In this document: piece by piece, positions 43,390-56,229 of the stretch
How the letters are laid out: the number at the start of each line of letters is the position of its first letter
Numbering within the stretch: the first letter of the stretch is position 1
Source of the DNA: Calliphora vicina
Taxonomy: Eukaryota > Arthropoda > Insecta > Diptera > Calliphoridae
Direction of reading: 5' to 3'
DNA length: 64,000 nucleotides
NCBI RefSeq assembly: GCF_958450345.1
Contig: NC_088782.1
Location: 39,918,501-39,982,500 of the forward strand
Notes under the pieces: generated by a model
Database searches by the model: none
Seen by the model: the letters and a program-made list of their open reading frames with translations, nothing else
Told to the model about the DNA's origin: nothing
Made by a program: the position numbers and the translations under genes

Positions 43390-43990
43390 AAGGAGTCAAT
43401 TGTTGGTGGTTTATCAGCATAATCCAGTGACTTCACGTGGGCCCAAAGGAAATAATAGAGATGTGTCAAATCGTTCGACCTTGGAGGACAGGTCCATTTC
43501 TCAAAATCAAGTTATAGCCACAATTTGATTTCAATAAATCAAAGCGCCATCCTGTTGGATCATATTATCAAACAAAAAGTGATTGATCATGGTGCGGTAA
43601 CGATCTCTATTGAACGTATCGCGAGCTCCGATTTCATTTTTTGAGAAATAAGGTCCGGTGAAGCCACCAGCGTGTAAACTAATGCAAACGGTGGATTTTT
43701 CAGGATGTAATTGAGTCTGTATGGTCTGTAGTGTATTGGTCTCATTCCATATGCCGCATTTTGTTTACTAACGAACCTGTTTTGGGATAAAACAATCGTC
43801 TATAAAATGCGCGAATCGATGACTGATTTTTCCAAGTAAATTTGGATAATTTGGTAGCATTGTTGAAGGGTTCATCTATTCATAATGATTTGCCTGATCA
43901 AACATTTCAAAAAGTGAGCCAAGTGTGGCTGTTCGTTTGACAGTTTAGCCTTTCATAAGCTTTATCTTGCTTAAAAACAACCTTCATACA
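43390..43990 (-). pseudogene. Tc1/mariner-superfamily transposase remnant (DDE_3/Tc3-like)
   Basis: On the minus strand from about 43,990: an N-terminal region around NEQPHLAHFLKCLIRQ, VSKQNAA near 43,780, then after a one-base shift GIWNETNTLQTIQTQLHPEK, STVCISLHAGGFTGPYFSKN, ARDTFNRDRYRTMINHFLFD and QQDGAL (to about 43,545); after another shift CPPRSNDLTHLYYFLWAHVK and YADKPPTIDSLH (about 43,500-43,395). The QQDGA and PPRSxDLTPLDYFLW motifs belong to a widespread insect family in which the Asp residues are catalytic; here the last motif has LTHLYYFLW, so one Asp is Tyr. Clearly dead. Confidence 0.78.
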
Positions 43991-44972
43991 GTGTTTGCCA
44001 ATGACAAAGATTTTGCAAAATTTTATGAAACACAAAAACCTGACATTAAAATGTCCCAAAACCTAAACTTTTAGTCAAAATGGCCTTGATTAGCACAAAT
44101 TTAAAAATAGAACTCAAAGAATTTGTTTTATTACAGTCTGCTTCATGACGTGATACATGCAAATTATAAATTTAACACAAACTAGTCTAGACCATTGAAC
44201 GTAGAGTCAATGAACCTCTTCTCAACTAATCAAATATTTATTTATCAAATATTTATGTACGTAAATTTATAGACATGAAATCGAAAGTGCATGTTAGACA
44301 ATTAACTAAAAAGTGTATCTACACAACATGAGCAATAAAAGAAATATGTTGTAAAAATACATTGAATTAACAACTTTAAAAAATAAGGCTCTTTGGGATT
44401 GGATAATAAAAATATTGCTTATTAACCCCTTGTGGACCAAGGCTTTAAATCGTTGAAAAAGTTTTATTTTTTTTATTAAATATCGAAAATAAGGACTTCA
44501 GAAAGTTATTTACAAAATTTTAATTTTGTGGAGGATCTGCAAGGTACCGAAAGAGACCTGCAAGGATCCGAAAGGGACCTGGTGCCATTGGAACAGCATC
44601 AGCCAAAAGATAAAAAAACTCATAGATTTTTATTGACATTTTATTAATATATTGATTAGTTTTGTTAATTTTATAAAATTTTCTATTACAAGTCTATTTA
44701 ATGCTACTTTACGAAACATTATCTTCTGTCATTACAAAATAAATAAAAACCACAATCAGAACATGAAAAAATTCACCGTTATTCTGGATAAGAGAGTTTG
44801 CCAATAGGCAAAAAAATATATTATTCCAAAGATGATAGTGTACTTCAAAGTACTTATGGGCAAAAATGGTCAAAATATGTTTTGTTTTAATTTTGTAAGC
44901 TTATTATTGCTATGGTACTTATAAGTACCGTCGGTCGACAAAGTGTTAATAACGCTGTACAACACAAAAAAA
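43991..44972. other. AT-rich non-coding stretch with a small GGACCTG repeat
   Basis: Contains GATCTGCAAGGTACCGAAAG, AGACCTGCAAGGATCCGAAA, GGGACCTGG at 44,536-44,582, a 2.5-unit tandem of about 22 bp. Otherwise no element was recognised. Confidence 0.35.
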
Positions 44973-45704
44973 AACAAGTAAGAAAGTATGATCGGTCAAG
45001 CCCGATCATATAATACCCTACACTAAGTAAAATAGCAAAAACATTTTTCTTTTAAAATTTCAATAATTTATATTTTTGAGTGATTTTCGGAAGTGGGCCT
45101 TATATGTGCGCTATGACCAATTATGGACCGATCACCATGAAATTAAGTCATGTGATTTATGTCTATATTAAAGTTAACTATGTTGAATTTTGTGTATATA
45201 CCAACATTTTTAAGCGATTCGTGCACGTTAAAGTGATTTTCGGAAGCGGGTCTATATGGGAGCTATGACTAATTATGGACCGATCGTAACAAAATTTGGT
45301 GACATGAATTTTGTATATATAAAACTTATTGGGAGCGGAATTTGTGGAGATACATTTATAAATTAAACATTTATGACCGATAAAGTCCAATTTCGTAAGG
45401 ACATTTGTATGGGGGTTAGGTGAAATAATGGACCGATTTCAGCCAGTTTCAATAGGTATCGTCCTTGCACCGAAAAAATAATATGTACCAAATTTGATTG
45501 AAATATCTTCAAAATTGCGACCTGTACTCTGTGCACAAGGTTTACATGGACAGCCAGCCAGACGGACGGACATCGTTTAATCGACTCAGTGTTTCTAAGT
45601 CGATCGGTGTACTTTAAGGTGGGTGTTAGACTAATATTTTTGGGCGTTACAAACATCTGCACAAACGCATTATACCCTCCCCACCATGGTGGTGTAGGGT
45701 ATAA
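44973..45704 (+). mobile_element. G-type DINE-like element, copy G4
   Basis: AACAAGTAAGAAAGTATGAT, hairpin GATCGGTCAAGCCCGATC (both stem sides changed in step, G to A and C to T, relative to G1), three CTATGACxAATTATGGACCG units, microsatellite CCAGACGGACGGACATCG, ending ATACCCTCCCCACCATGGTG, GTGTAGGGTATAA. Both hairpins are intact. Confidence 0.8.
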
Positions 45705-46468
45705 TTACAAGGTCCGACCAAAAAGTGTATAGGTGTTTTTAAAGTTTACATCTGAATTTCATTTGAGGAGGCGTTAAACTTTACCAACTCTGGCACATTC
45801 TTATTGTTAATCGTCATAAGAAATCATGTGATCCTTACATTTTAGGTTTAAAATGTGTTCAGCTAATTTATGTAAAATGTTACGGAGAACATTTTTATAG
45901 AATATGTTAACCCTCTAAATGCTCAAGGCATGGGTATTTTTTGTCCTGCAACAAACATCATTAAAACAGGGATTTAAGGAGTAAAAATGTTCCGCAAAAA
46001 TATTATCCGTGAAATTTTACTATAACTCCCTGAATACACCAAAACGGAAAATTGAACCAGAATGTACTAGCTAATTGAAATGTGACAAAATCAATTTATT
46101 TACACTAAATGCTGTTTAGTATCGGAATAATCTAACAATACATAGTTATATTTATTCATTCAATCAAAATATTGTATTGTATTGAAAACTTTTTGTTTAA
46201 GTAATTTAGTATTTAAGTTATACACAATATAATTGCAGTTTTAGCTGGCTGCAAACAATGTTATCGCAGTTAGGGATATCCGTTTAATGAAATTTGTTTT
46301 ATTTTAAAACATATAATCAAATATATTATATATTTTGGCATGCAAAAGACACACAAATGACCATACAATCCCGCATTTTATAGCAGTGGCTAACTTTCCC
46401 AAACTAATGATATCATTTAGGGTCGCCAATGCGTAGAGAATTAGATATGTGACTAGTTATTTCAACAT
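45705..46468. other. AT-rich non-coding stretch
   Basis: Starts with AAGGTCCGACCAAAAAGTGT just after copy G4. No gene or repeat recognised. Confidence 0.35.
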
Positions 46469-46469
46469 A

Positions 46470-47207
46470 TGGGCAATTCCATATCATCGTACGTGACATT
46501 TGTACGCCTATAGAGTGGAATAGCTTTTGCAAAAATAAGAGTATCTAAAAAATAATTTGGTATTTATGTTCCATTCAGAGGGTACTATTTGTTAAAATAA
46601 TAAAAAGTTCTTTCGAAACATTGTTGTCCAAAATATCGAGCGAAATAAGGGTAGTCATTTTGAGGTACATGTAGAAATATGCGGAAATTTGCGAATCGTG
46701 AGAGGCGCTATGATTTCTTTAAATTTCATTCACTAAACGAAATATTTTTCCTTTACAATCCGTCATATTTAAATAAAAACAATCTTTGGATGATTTTATA
46801 ATAAGTAAAATTTAATATCGTACGTGACAGTTTTTTCTCCTATTGTAAAACAGTATATATTCTGTAAATATATGTATACATAAAGTAAAAAAATAAATAT
46901 AAAATATAGATTCGGTTTCAATAAACAAATAGCAAAAAAACAATCAGAGTCAAATTCATTTCATACGACATGCTAATTGGAAGCTTAGTTTTCGCCACAT
47001 ATTTAGCCTAAAACATACCTGAAACATTAAAAAATTAAATATAGTTAGTTTAGACCATAATTTTTGCCCTTAAAATGTTGTAATAAGCTCTAAATTCTTT
47101 CACATAGTAACATTTTAGTGTTTTCTCCTATTCAAATCATCTTGAAAAAAAAGTTTGAATGGTTTTGGTTTTTTCACTCGTGGTTGTCATTCTCGTGCAA
47201 TTGCCCA
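46470..47207 (+). mobile_element. TGGGCAATT TIR element, complete copy
   Basis: Ends TGGGCAATTCCA (46,470) and TGCAATTGCCCA (47,207) with TA on both sides. The words TATCATCGTACGTGACATTTG and TTTAATATCGTACGTGACAG show an internal repeated CGTACGTGACA motif at about 46,487 and 46,819. 738 bp, non-coding. The second copy at 6,856-7,800 is reversed, truncated and invaded. Confidence 0.7.
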
Positions 47208-49329
47208 TATACGAGTCCTTGGTAGGGTCCTACACACCCTGAGAAGAAATACATGCTCACCACAATCATGGCCACAGTAATTGTTTATTTTAGGACAATC
47301 ACAATAGGTTACTGTAACGCTTCACATGTTTGCAGGAATCTTATATATGATTAGGATGTTATTTGGTATGGGATTTTCTAATATTTCGGTTCATAACTTT
47401 TTGTTTAATGAACCGATATTATTGATTTTCAATAGTTAAATGCCTAGGATATTGATAAATATTATCTATAAATCTTATTAATTTCAGTTTTGTATTTAGA
47501 ACGTGAGCATGATTTACACACACTAACAACTATTTCTTAAAATATATTAAAATTGTTTTCTGTGTTAAATTTTTATGACTTCCAAAAAACAAACATTTAA
47601 TAATTTAATCCCCCATTAAGGGACTCCCTTTCATTCACACACAAATTAAACACATTGTTCAGAAATCCTTTTTATTCGTATTTAGGCAACATTTTTGCTG
47701 CTGGACATTGTAATGAGTTTATGGTTAATGTTCAAAACTTTCAATACGACTACTATTACTATTTACTGCTGCTGTTAGTTTTTTTGTTTGTTTTATCAGC
47801 TGTTGTTATTGCTGATAATGCATAAAATTGTTTACGACCACCATAAAAGTGGTAAAGTTTATTATGATTTTCTGCTTTTTGTTTTTGTTTTATGAATAAT
47901 TCATTCGTTTACTAATTAGCCAAAATAAAAAAAACAACAAGACATTATGCACACAATACCATGCAAAAGCAACAAAAACTTATTCACATTTTGCAGTATA
48001 TTGTTGTTGGTCTGTCACATCTAAATGGAAATGAGATGGCTGGTTAAAGTTGCATACGATTCTTACTCGTGCAGATAATTAATGAAATTAACACATGCTG
48101 GAGATGAGGGTGAATTGGATTTTGTACATTATATTATGGCAGCAAAGATTGTTGTGCTATTTTGAAATAGCAACATTTTAATGAAAATTAGTTTTTGATG
48201 GCAAACTATTCAACAAACATGACTACTGTGCTATAAAATTTATAAAGAAAAAAAAAATATTTTTCAAAATTTTATATTAAAAAAAAATTATATATTTGAA
48301 TGCAAAATCCTGTATTTTTTAGAATAATTACAATTTAATTCAACAATTTTGTATATTTTCCTTTTGCAAAATATGTTTTCTTACTAATTTGGACATGATG
48401 TCTGGAACGTGACTAAATATTTTCAATTGATTAAAGTATGGTATGGAAACCGCTAGGAACTTTTTTTTACATTTTTTAATTATTTCCTGAGCACAGCCAA
48501 CTTGTAAATAATGTAACTTTTAATTCAATGAAAATGATCAGGAACGTGACCAAATAATTTCAATTGATTAAAGCATATTTGATATATAGCACATTTAATA
48601 TTTATTTAATAAACCTTATGCTAAGAACATTGACACTAAAAATCATATTAAATTGTACAAAGTTATAAAATGTTCTCACTTTTAATTACAAGAATTATAT
48701 ACTATTAAGAACAAACAATTATCTCTAGAATTGCTACAATTTCAACATATTTAAAAAAAAACTTTCACTTCAGTTTTTCCATTAATAATTTAATATGAAT
48801 TGAAAGCAAAGAAAACAATTATCATTGTAATTGTTGTGACCTCAATTGGAAATTCTATTTTGCTTGCTGCTGTCAACAGTTTCCCACACAGACAATTTAT
48901 ACATTTTTAGTTTGAAATTAGCTGTTGCAGCAATGAGTTGCACGATTATTGTATTGTATTATTTTGTTAAAGATTTCATGTCATGACAGGTCAAATAGAA
49001 TTTTTGTAACTAATTAAAAATATGTTTTAAAAATAACAAAAAAAAAAAACTGATGAATGACATGATTATATTGGACAATGACAATTTAATGCCTTAAATA
49101 TTGCCAATTTAACTGCGTATAGAAACGTGGAATACCAGAAGATTAGGGTTTTTAACTACAATATTGAGTCGATAGTTCATAAAAAAGAGGACAACTGGGC
49201 ACTGGAGTCCTCATACCAGAACGAGGATATATCATTCCCCCCTAACACTATACCGAAGGCACCTAAGGCCCATTAGCCGGTCAACTTTGCTATCCTAAAC
49301 CTATGGAAAAGATAAAGATACAGAAGGCA
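47208..49329. other. AT-rich non-coding stretch with one short direct repeat
   Basis: No gene or element recognised. GGAACGTGACTAAATATTTTCAATTGATTAAAG-type text occurs near 48,402 and again, slightly changed, near 48,540 (33-bp repeat). A less AT-rich patch at 49,130-49,310 (GGCACCTAAGGCCCATTAGC) could be part of an old element. Confidence 0.35.
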
Positions 49330-52010
49330 ACAAAATCGAAAAAAGATTTTTAAACCACTACACAACTTTGATGTATTGTGGTTTCAGTAGTACAAATATG
49401 ATCCAAATTTTAAATTTTATGGAGAGGTGTTTTTTAAAAAAAAATTATAATTTTTTTACGTTTCTCCTCATAATTAATGATAACTCAAAAACTTTTAGTC
49501 CGATATTATTAAATTAAACTTAGAAAAGTTTATACGTACATAGCCTTTAAGCCGTTTATATACTGCGTTTCAGTCGGCCCAGTAGTTTCGGAGTTATAAT
49601 AACAAATTGAAGCAAAAAATACATTTTTAGCGTGAAAACAGCAAATATTTTTGTTTTAAAAAAATCATGAAAAATCTAAAACGGCAAAAAAAATTTAGAT
49701 TTATTGCTTTATCGCAAAGCTATATGTAATAGGAACAAAACGAAATATAGATCATAAAAATCAATGGATTCTTTTCGAATTTATTCACATTTAAGTAAAT
49801 TTGCTCATTTTCACAACATTTTACTTTTTTGTTTTATATACATAAAATTAAGTAGTTAGTGGTCTTCTTTCGGTTGGTTGAATATTAAAAACATTTTCCC
49901 CATGCTATGTGTAACGTTTCATACATCTATTGCGTTTCAATCGGCTCAGTAGTTTCGGAGTTATAATAACAAATTGAAGCAAAAAATATATATTTTACCT
50001 AAAAACTGCAATTTTTTTTGTTTTAAAAAAATCATGAAAAATCGAAAACGTCAGAAATTGTACAGATTTATTACTTTATCGCAAAGCTACATTCAATAGG
50101 AACAAAATAAAATATCGGTCCTAAAAATCGATGGATTCTTTTAGAATTTATTCACAATTAAGTGAATTCGGTCATTTTCACAAAATTTTAGTTTTTTGTT
50201 TCATATACATAAAATTGAGAAATCCAACGATTTTTGTGACCGATATCTCATTTTGTTCCTATTACATGTCGCTTTGTGATTATAAAATAAATCTGAACAA
50301 TTTCTAACGTTTTCAATTTTTCATGATTTTTTTAAAACAAACAAATTTGCTGTTTTCACGTAAAAAATATATTTTTTGCTTCAATTTGTTATTATAACTC
50401 CGAAACTACGGAGCCGATTGAAACGCAATATATGTGTGACAATTTGTACAAAGCATGGGGAAAATGTTTTCAAAATTCAATCATTCAAAAGAAGCACATT
50501 AACCACTAAATTTTATGCATATGAAACAAAAAACTAAAATTTTGTGAAATGAGCGAATTCACTTAATTGTGAATAAATTCGAATATAATCCATCCATTTT
50601 TATGATCGATATCTCATTTTGTTCCTATAACACGTGGCTTTGATAGAGTAATAAATCTAAACAATTTCTGACGTTTTCGATTTTTCATGATTTTTTCAAA
50701 ACAAAAAAAATTTCTATTTTCATGTAAAAAATATATTTTTTCATCAATTTGTTATTATAACTTCGAAACTACTGAGCCGATTGAAATGCAATATATTTGT
50801 GAAAATTTATTCATAGCATTGGGAAAATGTTTTCAAAATTCAATCAATCGAAAGAAGAACATTAACTACTCAATTTTATGAATATGAAACAAAAAACTAA
50901 AATTTTGTGAAAATGAGCGAATTCACTTAATTGTGAATAAATTCGAATAGAATCCATCCATTTTTATGATCGATATCTCATTTTGTTCCTATAACATATG
51001 GCTTTGCAATAAAGCAATAAATCTGTCATATTTCTGCTCTTTTCGATTTTTCCTGATTTTTTTAAAACAAAAAAAAAATTCTATTTTCACGTAAAAAATA
51101 TATTTTTTGCTTCAGTTTGTTATTATAACTCCAAAACTACTGAGCCAATCGAAACGCAATATATATGTGAAAATTTGTACATAGCATGTGGAAAATGTTT
51201 TCACAATTCAATCAATCGAAAAAAGAACTTTAACTACTTAATTTTATGTATATCAAACAAAAAACTAAAATTCTATGAAAATGAGCGAATTCACTTAATT
51301 GTGAATAAATTGGAAAAGACTTAATCGATTTTTATGATCGATATCTCGTTTGGTTCCCATCACATGTGTCTTTGCGATAAAGCAATAAATCTAAACAACT
51401 TCTCCCTTTTTCGATTTTTAATGATTTTTAAAACAAAAAAATTAGCTATTTTCATGTAAAAAATATATTTTTTTCTTCAATTTGTTCTTATGAAAATTTG
51501 TACATAGCTGGGGAAAAATGTTTTCAAAATTCAATCAATTGAAAGAAGAGCACTAACTACTCCGTTTTATGTATATCAGACAAAAAACTAAAATTTTGTG
51601 AAAATGATCGAATTCACTTAATTGTTGATAAATTGGAAAGGAATTTTTCGATTTTTATGATCGATATTTCGTTTTGTTCCTATTACATGTGGCTTCGCGA
51701 TAGAGCAATAAATCTGAACAGTTTCGACCGTTTTCGATTTTTCATAATTTTTTTAAAACAACAAAATTTGCTATTTTAATTTAAAAAATATATTTGTTGC
51801 TTTAATTTGTTATTATATTTCCGAAACTACTGAGCCTATCGAAAAGCAATATATAAACGGATTAAAGGTTATTTAAATCTCAACTTTTCGAAGTTTATTT
51901 TAATAATATCGGGACCTTTGTGAGTTATCACTAATTATGTGGAGAAACGTCTAACAAAATTTAAAATTTTACTTAACAACTTTTTTAAATAAATAAGTAT
52001 CTCTATTTGC
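49330..52010. repeat. Fold-back-like element P2 with inverted arms of about 366-bp repeats
   Basis: The left end GGCAACAAAATCGAAAAAAG and TGATGTATTGTGGTTTCAGT lead to an array in minus orientation (49,490 to about 50,217), which then flips to plus orientation (about 50,218-51,880; unit spacing 365, 367, 364, 325). The right side mirrors the left interior (AAGTTTATTTTAATAATATC, GTGGAGAAACGTCTAACAAA) but lacks the final GTTGCCC. This is the only copy with both arms. ORFs inside are chance. Confidence 0.75.
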
Positions 52011-52820
52011 GATATTAAATTTACTATATGAAGGGCAAATCAGTTGAGACTTCATTACATTTGCTTGTGGGATTCGTGAAAAAGCAAATACCAATGAATA
52101 AAGAACTGCTTCCTAAAAAAAATTTTGAAATAAATCAATTATTTTATAATTTACATGTTTAAGTTTTTCATACCACTTTCTCTTACATATCTTTAGCAAG
52201 TTAAAGTGAAAATCTTCATCAATTGTATGTCTATATTATTCTTTATATACTCTTCAATGCTTTATACTTCTAAGAAGAAGTACTCGTATATTTACTAACA
52301 TATATGATGCATATTAAATATAACAATAAAAAACCTATAACATTCAACACACAACAAAGAAATTGTCAAAAACACCTGTTCGACATGCAGTTGACGGCAG
52401 GCAGGCGCAGGCTTTTTAACAAAAGAATTTGCACGTACTTTTCCTTGAACATTAAAACGAGAGTACGTATAAAATTCATATAAAAAGAAAATATAAAAGA
52501 ACTGTGTGTCGTCGTAAAGCCTTGAGAATATAGTACAAAGTGAAAAGAATATTTTTTTTTTTTAAAGGTAAGAAAAAGTATATAAAGAGACACATATAGA
52601 ACATACATATTTACATGTGAACTCAAATAGAGGATATCTCATACAATACATACAATATACGCACATAAAATTGTTCATTCATTTCTTATAAAGTGAATAA
52701 AGACGGTGTACATGGAAATTTCCAGACACATAAGCCTTCAGTAGTACAGAAAATATAAGATAAACCCCCTGCCATCGTCCTCGCACCACTTACACGCTTA
52801 TAAAAGTAAGAGTACAAGTT
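52011..52820. other. AT-rich non-coding stretch
   Basis: No repeat or gene supported. The 86-codon minus ORF at 52,366-52,626 is hydrophobic, phenylalanine-rich and featureless. Confidence 0.35.
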
Positions 52821-53065
52821 AGGCTGGCCCTTACTTTGCACTGTTTGAATTTTTAATGCAACCAAGGTCTTAATGTTTTTCTCCATTATCTAGAAACTAA
52901 ATTCTTAATATTTGATCAAAATCGGATAACTTTTAGAGTTTGCACATTTTATTTGATGTTTCAGGTTTTGAGTCAAAAGTTTTCCAAAAAATTTCAATTC
53001 AAAAATTTTTGTATTTCAGTATTTCGAAAATCCAAGAAATGCAAAATAAGGATCATCCTAATGTA
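52821..53065. mobile_element. Small MITE with TTAGGNTG ends
   Basis: The left end TTAGGCTGGCCCTTACTTTG and the right end (complement TTAGGATGATCCTTATTTTG) pair over about 22 bp. The left end also resembles 27,236 (TAGGGTGGCCCGTATTTTCC, then CCAAGGTCT), and the right end resembles AATAATGGTCACCCTAG at 61,025 and 61,380. 245 bp, non-coding. Confidence 0.5.
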
Positions 53066-53754
53066 TTCAATTACATGAATTGGCCATAACAAAAAAACAT
53101 GTTTAAAATATGTGTGTGTATGCATCAGTTTATTGTGTGTGAGTAACAACTGTCTTAAGGCACAGGAAAAGCTTATTAAACACGCTTTTGTATTTATGTG
53201 TGTTTTAAGAGTTTAAGGAAATTCAAATTTCCGTTTAATTTTTTCAGTTTTTTTTAGACTTTTTTTCTGTTAACTTTGCATTTTTAACTTTTGTAAATGA
53301 AACTGTTGGTTAAAGCCACATACAGACTCCACTGCGAAAGAAGCGTTAGTAAGTTGTTAATGGGAAAGAGGTATAATTAATTTTTCTTAACTGAAAAAAA
53401 ATAATTATGTTGGTTACACTTTTTGATATATTAAATTTTGTCTACAATTTAAAAGTTTGGGGGAGAATGGGGTATCCTGGAGGCAAGTTCTTTTAATCTG
53501 ACTACAATAAATTTGGTAGAAATACGTTTTTAAGGCTTTTAAAGAGTCTTTACCATACTCTCTTTAGTGAAGTAACCTAATTTTTCTGTTTTTGTCTATG
53601 ACACATAAATTTGTGTTTTAGCTGCATTTTTGGAGGCTTTTTAAAACCATTCATAGGGGGGCAAAGTTGGAAAAGTTGGGGTAAAAAGATCAAAACCTTA
53701 TAAATTGTATAATACTTACAGGTCAACAGCAAAAAAAGGCTTGAATAACCACTA
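53066..53754. other. AT-rich non-coding stretch
   Basis: Contains a G-rich patch GGGGGAGAATGGGGTATCCT near 53,460. Nothing else recognised. Confidence 0.35.
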
Positions 53755-55500
53755 TATAGATTTGATGCATCATGTCTACCTAAGTAAAAATATGGTCCAA
53801 ATTTTAAATTCTATGGAGATGTTTTTTTTTTTTAAATGTTTAAGAAAAATCGGGTGCCCCGATAGACTACGCGATAGTGTGCTGGACTATCAATCTGAGG
53901 GTTACGGGTTCGATTCCCGCCATAGACTCTGGGTGGGTGTATTTAAAAAAAAAAAAAATGAGATATCGATCATAAAAATCGATTGATTCTTTTCGAATTT
54001 ATTACATGATTTCGCTCATTTTCACAAAATTTTTAATTTTTTGGTTTATATAAATAAAATTGATTAGTTAGTGGTCCTCTTTCAATTGATTGAATTATGA
54101 AAACATTTTTCCCATACTATGTGCAAAATTTCACATATATATTAAGTTTCAATCGGCTCAGTAGTTTCGGAGTTATAATAACAAATTGAAGCATAAATAT
54201 ATTTTTTACGTTTAAATAGCTATTTTTTGTTTTAAAAAACTAAAGAAAAATCGAAAACGGCAGAATTATTCAGGTTTATTGCTACATCGCAAAGCCACAT
54301 GTAATCGAAACAAAATGATATATCGGTCACAAAAAGCAATTGATTATATTCGAATTTATTCACAATTAAGTGAATTCGCTCAGTTTCACAAAATTTTAGT
54401 TCCTGTTTGATATATATAAAATTGAGTAGTTAATGTTCTTCTTTTGAATGATTGAACTTTAAAAACATTTATCCCATGCTATGTACAAATTTTCATACAT
54501 ATATTGCGTTTCAATCGACTCAGTAATTTCGGAGTTATAATAACAAATTGAAGCAAAAGAAATATAAAAAGCTGAAGAAAAAGCTAAAACGACAGAAATC
54601 GTTCAGATTTATTGCTTTATCACAAAGCCATTATAATAGCCACAAAACGAGATATCGATCATACAAATCGATGGATTCTTTTCTAACTTTTCATAAAATT
54701 TTATTTTTTTGTTTGATATACATAAAATTGAGTAGTTAGTGGTCTTTTTTCGAATGATTGAATTCTGAAAACATTTTCCACATGCTACGTACAAATTTTC
54801 ATACATATATTGCGTTTCAATCGGCTCAGTAGTTTCGGAGTTATAATAAAAAATTGAAGCAAAAAATATATTTTTTATGTGAAAGGAGGAAATTTTTTGT
54901 TTTAAAAAAATCATGAAAAATCGAAAACGGCTGAAATTGTGTAGGTTTATTGCTTTATCGCAAAGCCACATGTAATAGGAACAAAATGTGATATCGATCA
55001 TAATAATCGATTGTTTATATTCGAATTTATTCAAAATTAAGTGAATTCGCTCAGTTTCACAAAATTTTAGTTTTTGTTTGATATACATAAAATTGAGTAG
55101 TTAATGTTCTTATTTTGAATGATTGAATTTTGAAAACATTTTCCTTATGCTATGTACAAATTTTCATACATATATTGCGTTTCATTCGACTCAGTAATTT
55201 CGAAGGTATAATAACAAATTTAAGCAAAAAATATATTTTTTACGTGAAAATAGCTATTTTTTCTTTTTGTTTTAAAAAAATCATGAAAAATCGAAAACGG
55301 CTGAAATTGTATAGGTTTATTGCTTTATCGCAAAGCCACATGTAATAGGAACAAAATGTGATATCGATCATAAAACTCGATGGATTCTGTTCGGATTTAT
55401 TCACATTTAAGTGAATTCGCTCTTTTTCACAAACTTGAATGTGCTTCGAAGTTTGTACTTTTAATGGAAATTTTACATGTGTTTTGTTTTATTGTAACAA
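53755..55500 (-). repeat. Fold-back-like element P3, one arm, about 366-bp repeats
   Basis: The left end is degraded (GATTTGATGCATCATGTCTA, then GGTCCAAATTTTAAATTCTA). After the inserted SINE head comes a minus-oriented array (about 53,958-55,436) of roughly four units. The inner boundary is GTACTTTTAATGGAAATTTT, ACATGTGTTTTGTTTT, shared with P4. The 159-codon ORF at 54,609-55,088 spans two repeat units and its sequence periodicity shows it is repeat-derived, not a gene. Confidence 0.72.
53851..53957 (+). mobile_element. tRNA-derived SINE head with A tail
   Basis: TAGACTACGCG (53,863-53,873) fits the polymerase III box A position and GGTTCGATTCC (53,907-53,917) is a perfect box B, 44 bp apart as in tRNA genes. 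The text between aligns with D and anticodon arms (loop CTATCAA). The T-stem forms (CGGG/CCCG), but the 3' strand (CATAGAC) cannot pair with the 5' strand (GCCCCGA), so no acceptor stem exists and it is not a functional tRNA. It ends GGGTGGGTGTATTT plus about 15 A. It is inserted in the TIR-proximal part of P3. Confidence 0.7.
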
Positions 55501-55544
55501 TAACACTCTGCTCCAAAATGAAGCTCATAACAGAGAGAGCGTTC

Positions 55545-55800
55545 TGCTACGATCGAAACAAATAGTAGTGAGACGGGGCAAGATCTGGACTATAAAGCGA
55601 GTGAGACAAAACTTCCCTACATTCATACTTTTTTAAATACTTTTTTTTTATTGCAACATTTGGCCGAGGGTTGTCATGGTGTAATATTATGGTTTCATGT
55701 CTGGCCGCATATTCTGGGCATGTTTTGACCAATGCTCGCTTCAAACGAATCACTTCCCTGTTGTGGTCTGGACAGATTTCAGAAGCTCATAATATTAAGA
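55545..55800 (-). pseudogene. Mariner transposase remnant M6
   Basis: The minus frame from 55,753 reads LKRALVKTCPEYAARHETII, LHHDNPRPNVAIKKKYLKKY and LSHSLYSPDLAPSHYYLFRS. The second catalytic Asp (HDN) is kept; the third-Asp motif reads YSPDLAPSHYYLF where SDY is expected, so that Asp is His. N-terminal parts are missing. It lies between fold-back arms P3 and P4. Confidence 0.78.
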
Positions 55801-56229
55801 TATGACCTTTTTCGAAGCAAAAAAAAACACATTGTTGTTTACACTATAATGTTCAATAACTAAGGCCTCTAATACATAGTTGTCATATTCTTACAAAGTT
55901 GTCAGAAAATGTTCAATAAATGGTTAACAACCATATGTATCAACATAAGTTCTCATGATTGTGTTAACCATTTTCTGAGCATGTTTCTGACAATCTGACA
56001 ACCGTGTATACGTAGCTTAAGTAAGAACAAATGACAGATATGTACCCTTCAAAATTATATATAAATTATAAAAACAAAAATCTAAGAACAATTCCATATT
56101 AACCCCATGTTTTAGTAAAACGAATCTTTCATTTAGAAATTCAATTTTATAAAAACATGCAGTAAATTACATTATTTAATATTGATTTAATGGTTTTTTT
56201 AATGTGAAACAATCCTAACAAATGTCCTC
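55801..56229. other. AT-rich non-coding stretch with a weak inverted repeat
   Basis: AATACATAGTTGTCATATTC, TTACAAAGTTGTCAGAAAAT and the later ATTTTCTGAGCATGTTTCTG, ACAATCTGACAACCGTGTAT (55,960-56,012) are roughly inverted, suggesting a small MITE at about 55,860-56,025. Confidence 0.35.

Noticed and set aside
53856..53930. Candidate functional tRNA gene
   Set aside because: The 5' GCCCCGA and 3' CATAGAC cannot form an acceptor stem and the anticodon stem is poor; only the internal promoter boxes fit.
54609..55088. 159-codon minus ORF
   Set aside because: It spans two tandem monomers of the fold-back arm and repeats its own text; homologous units in other arrays are not open.
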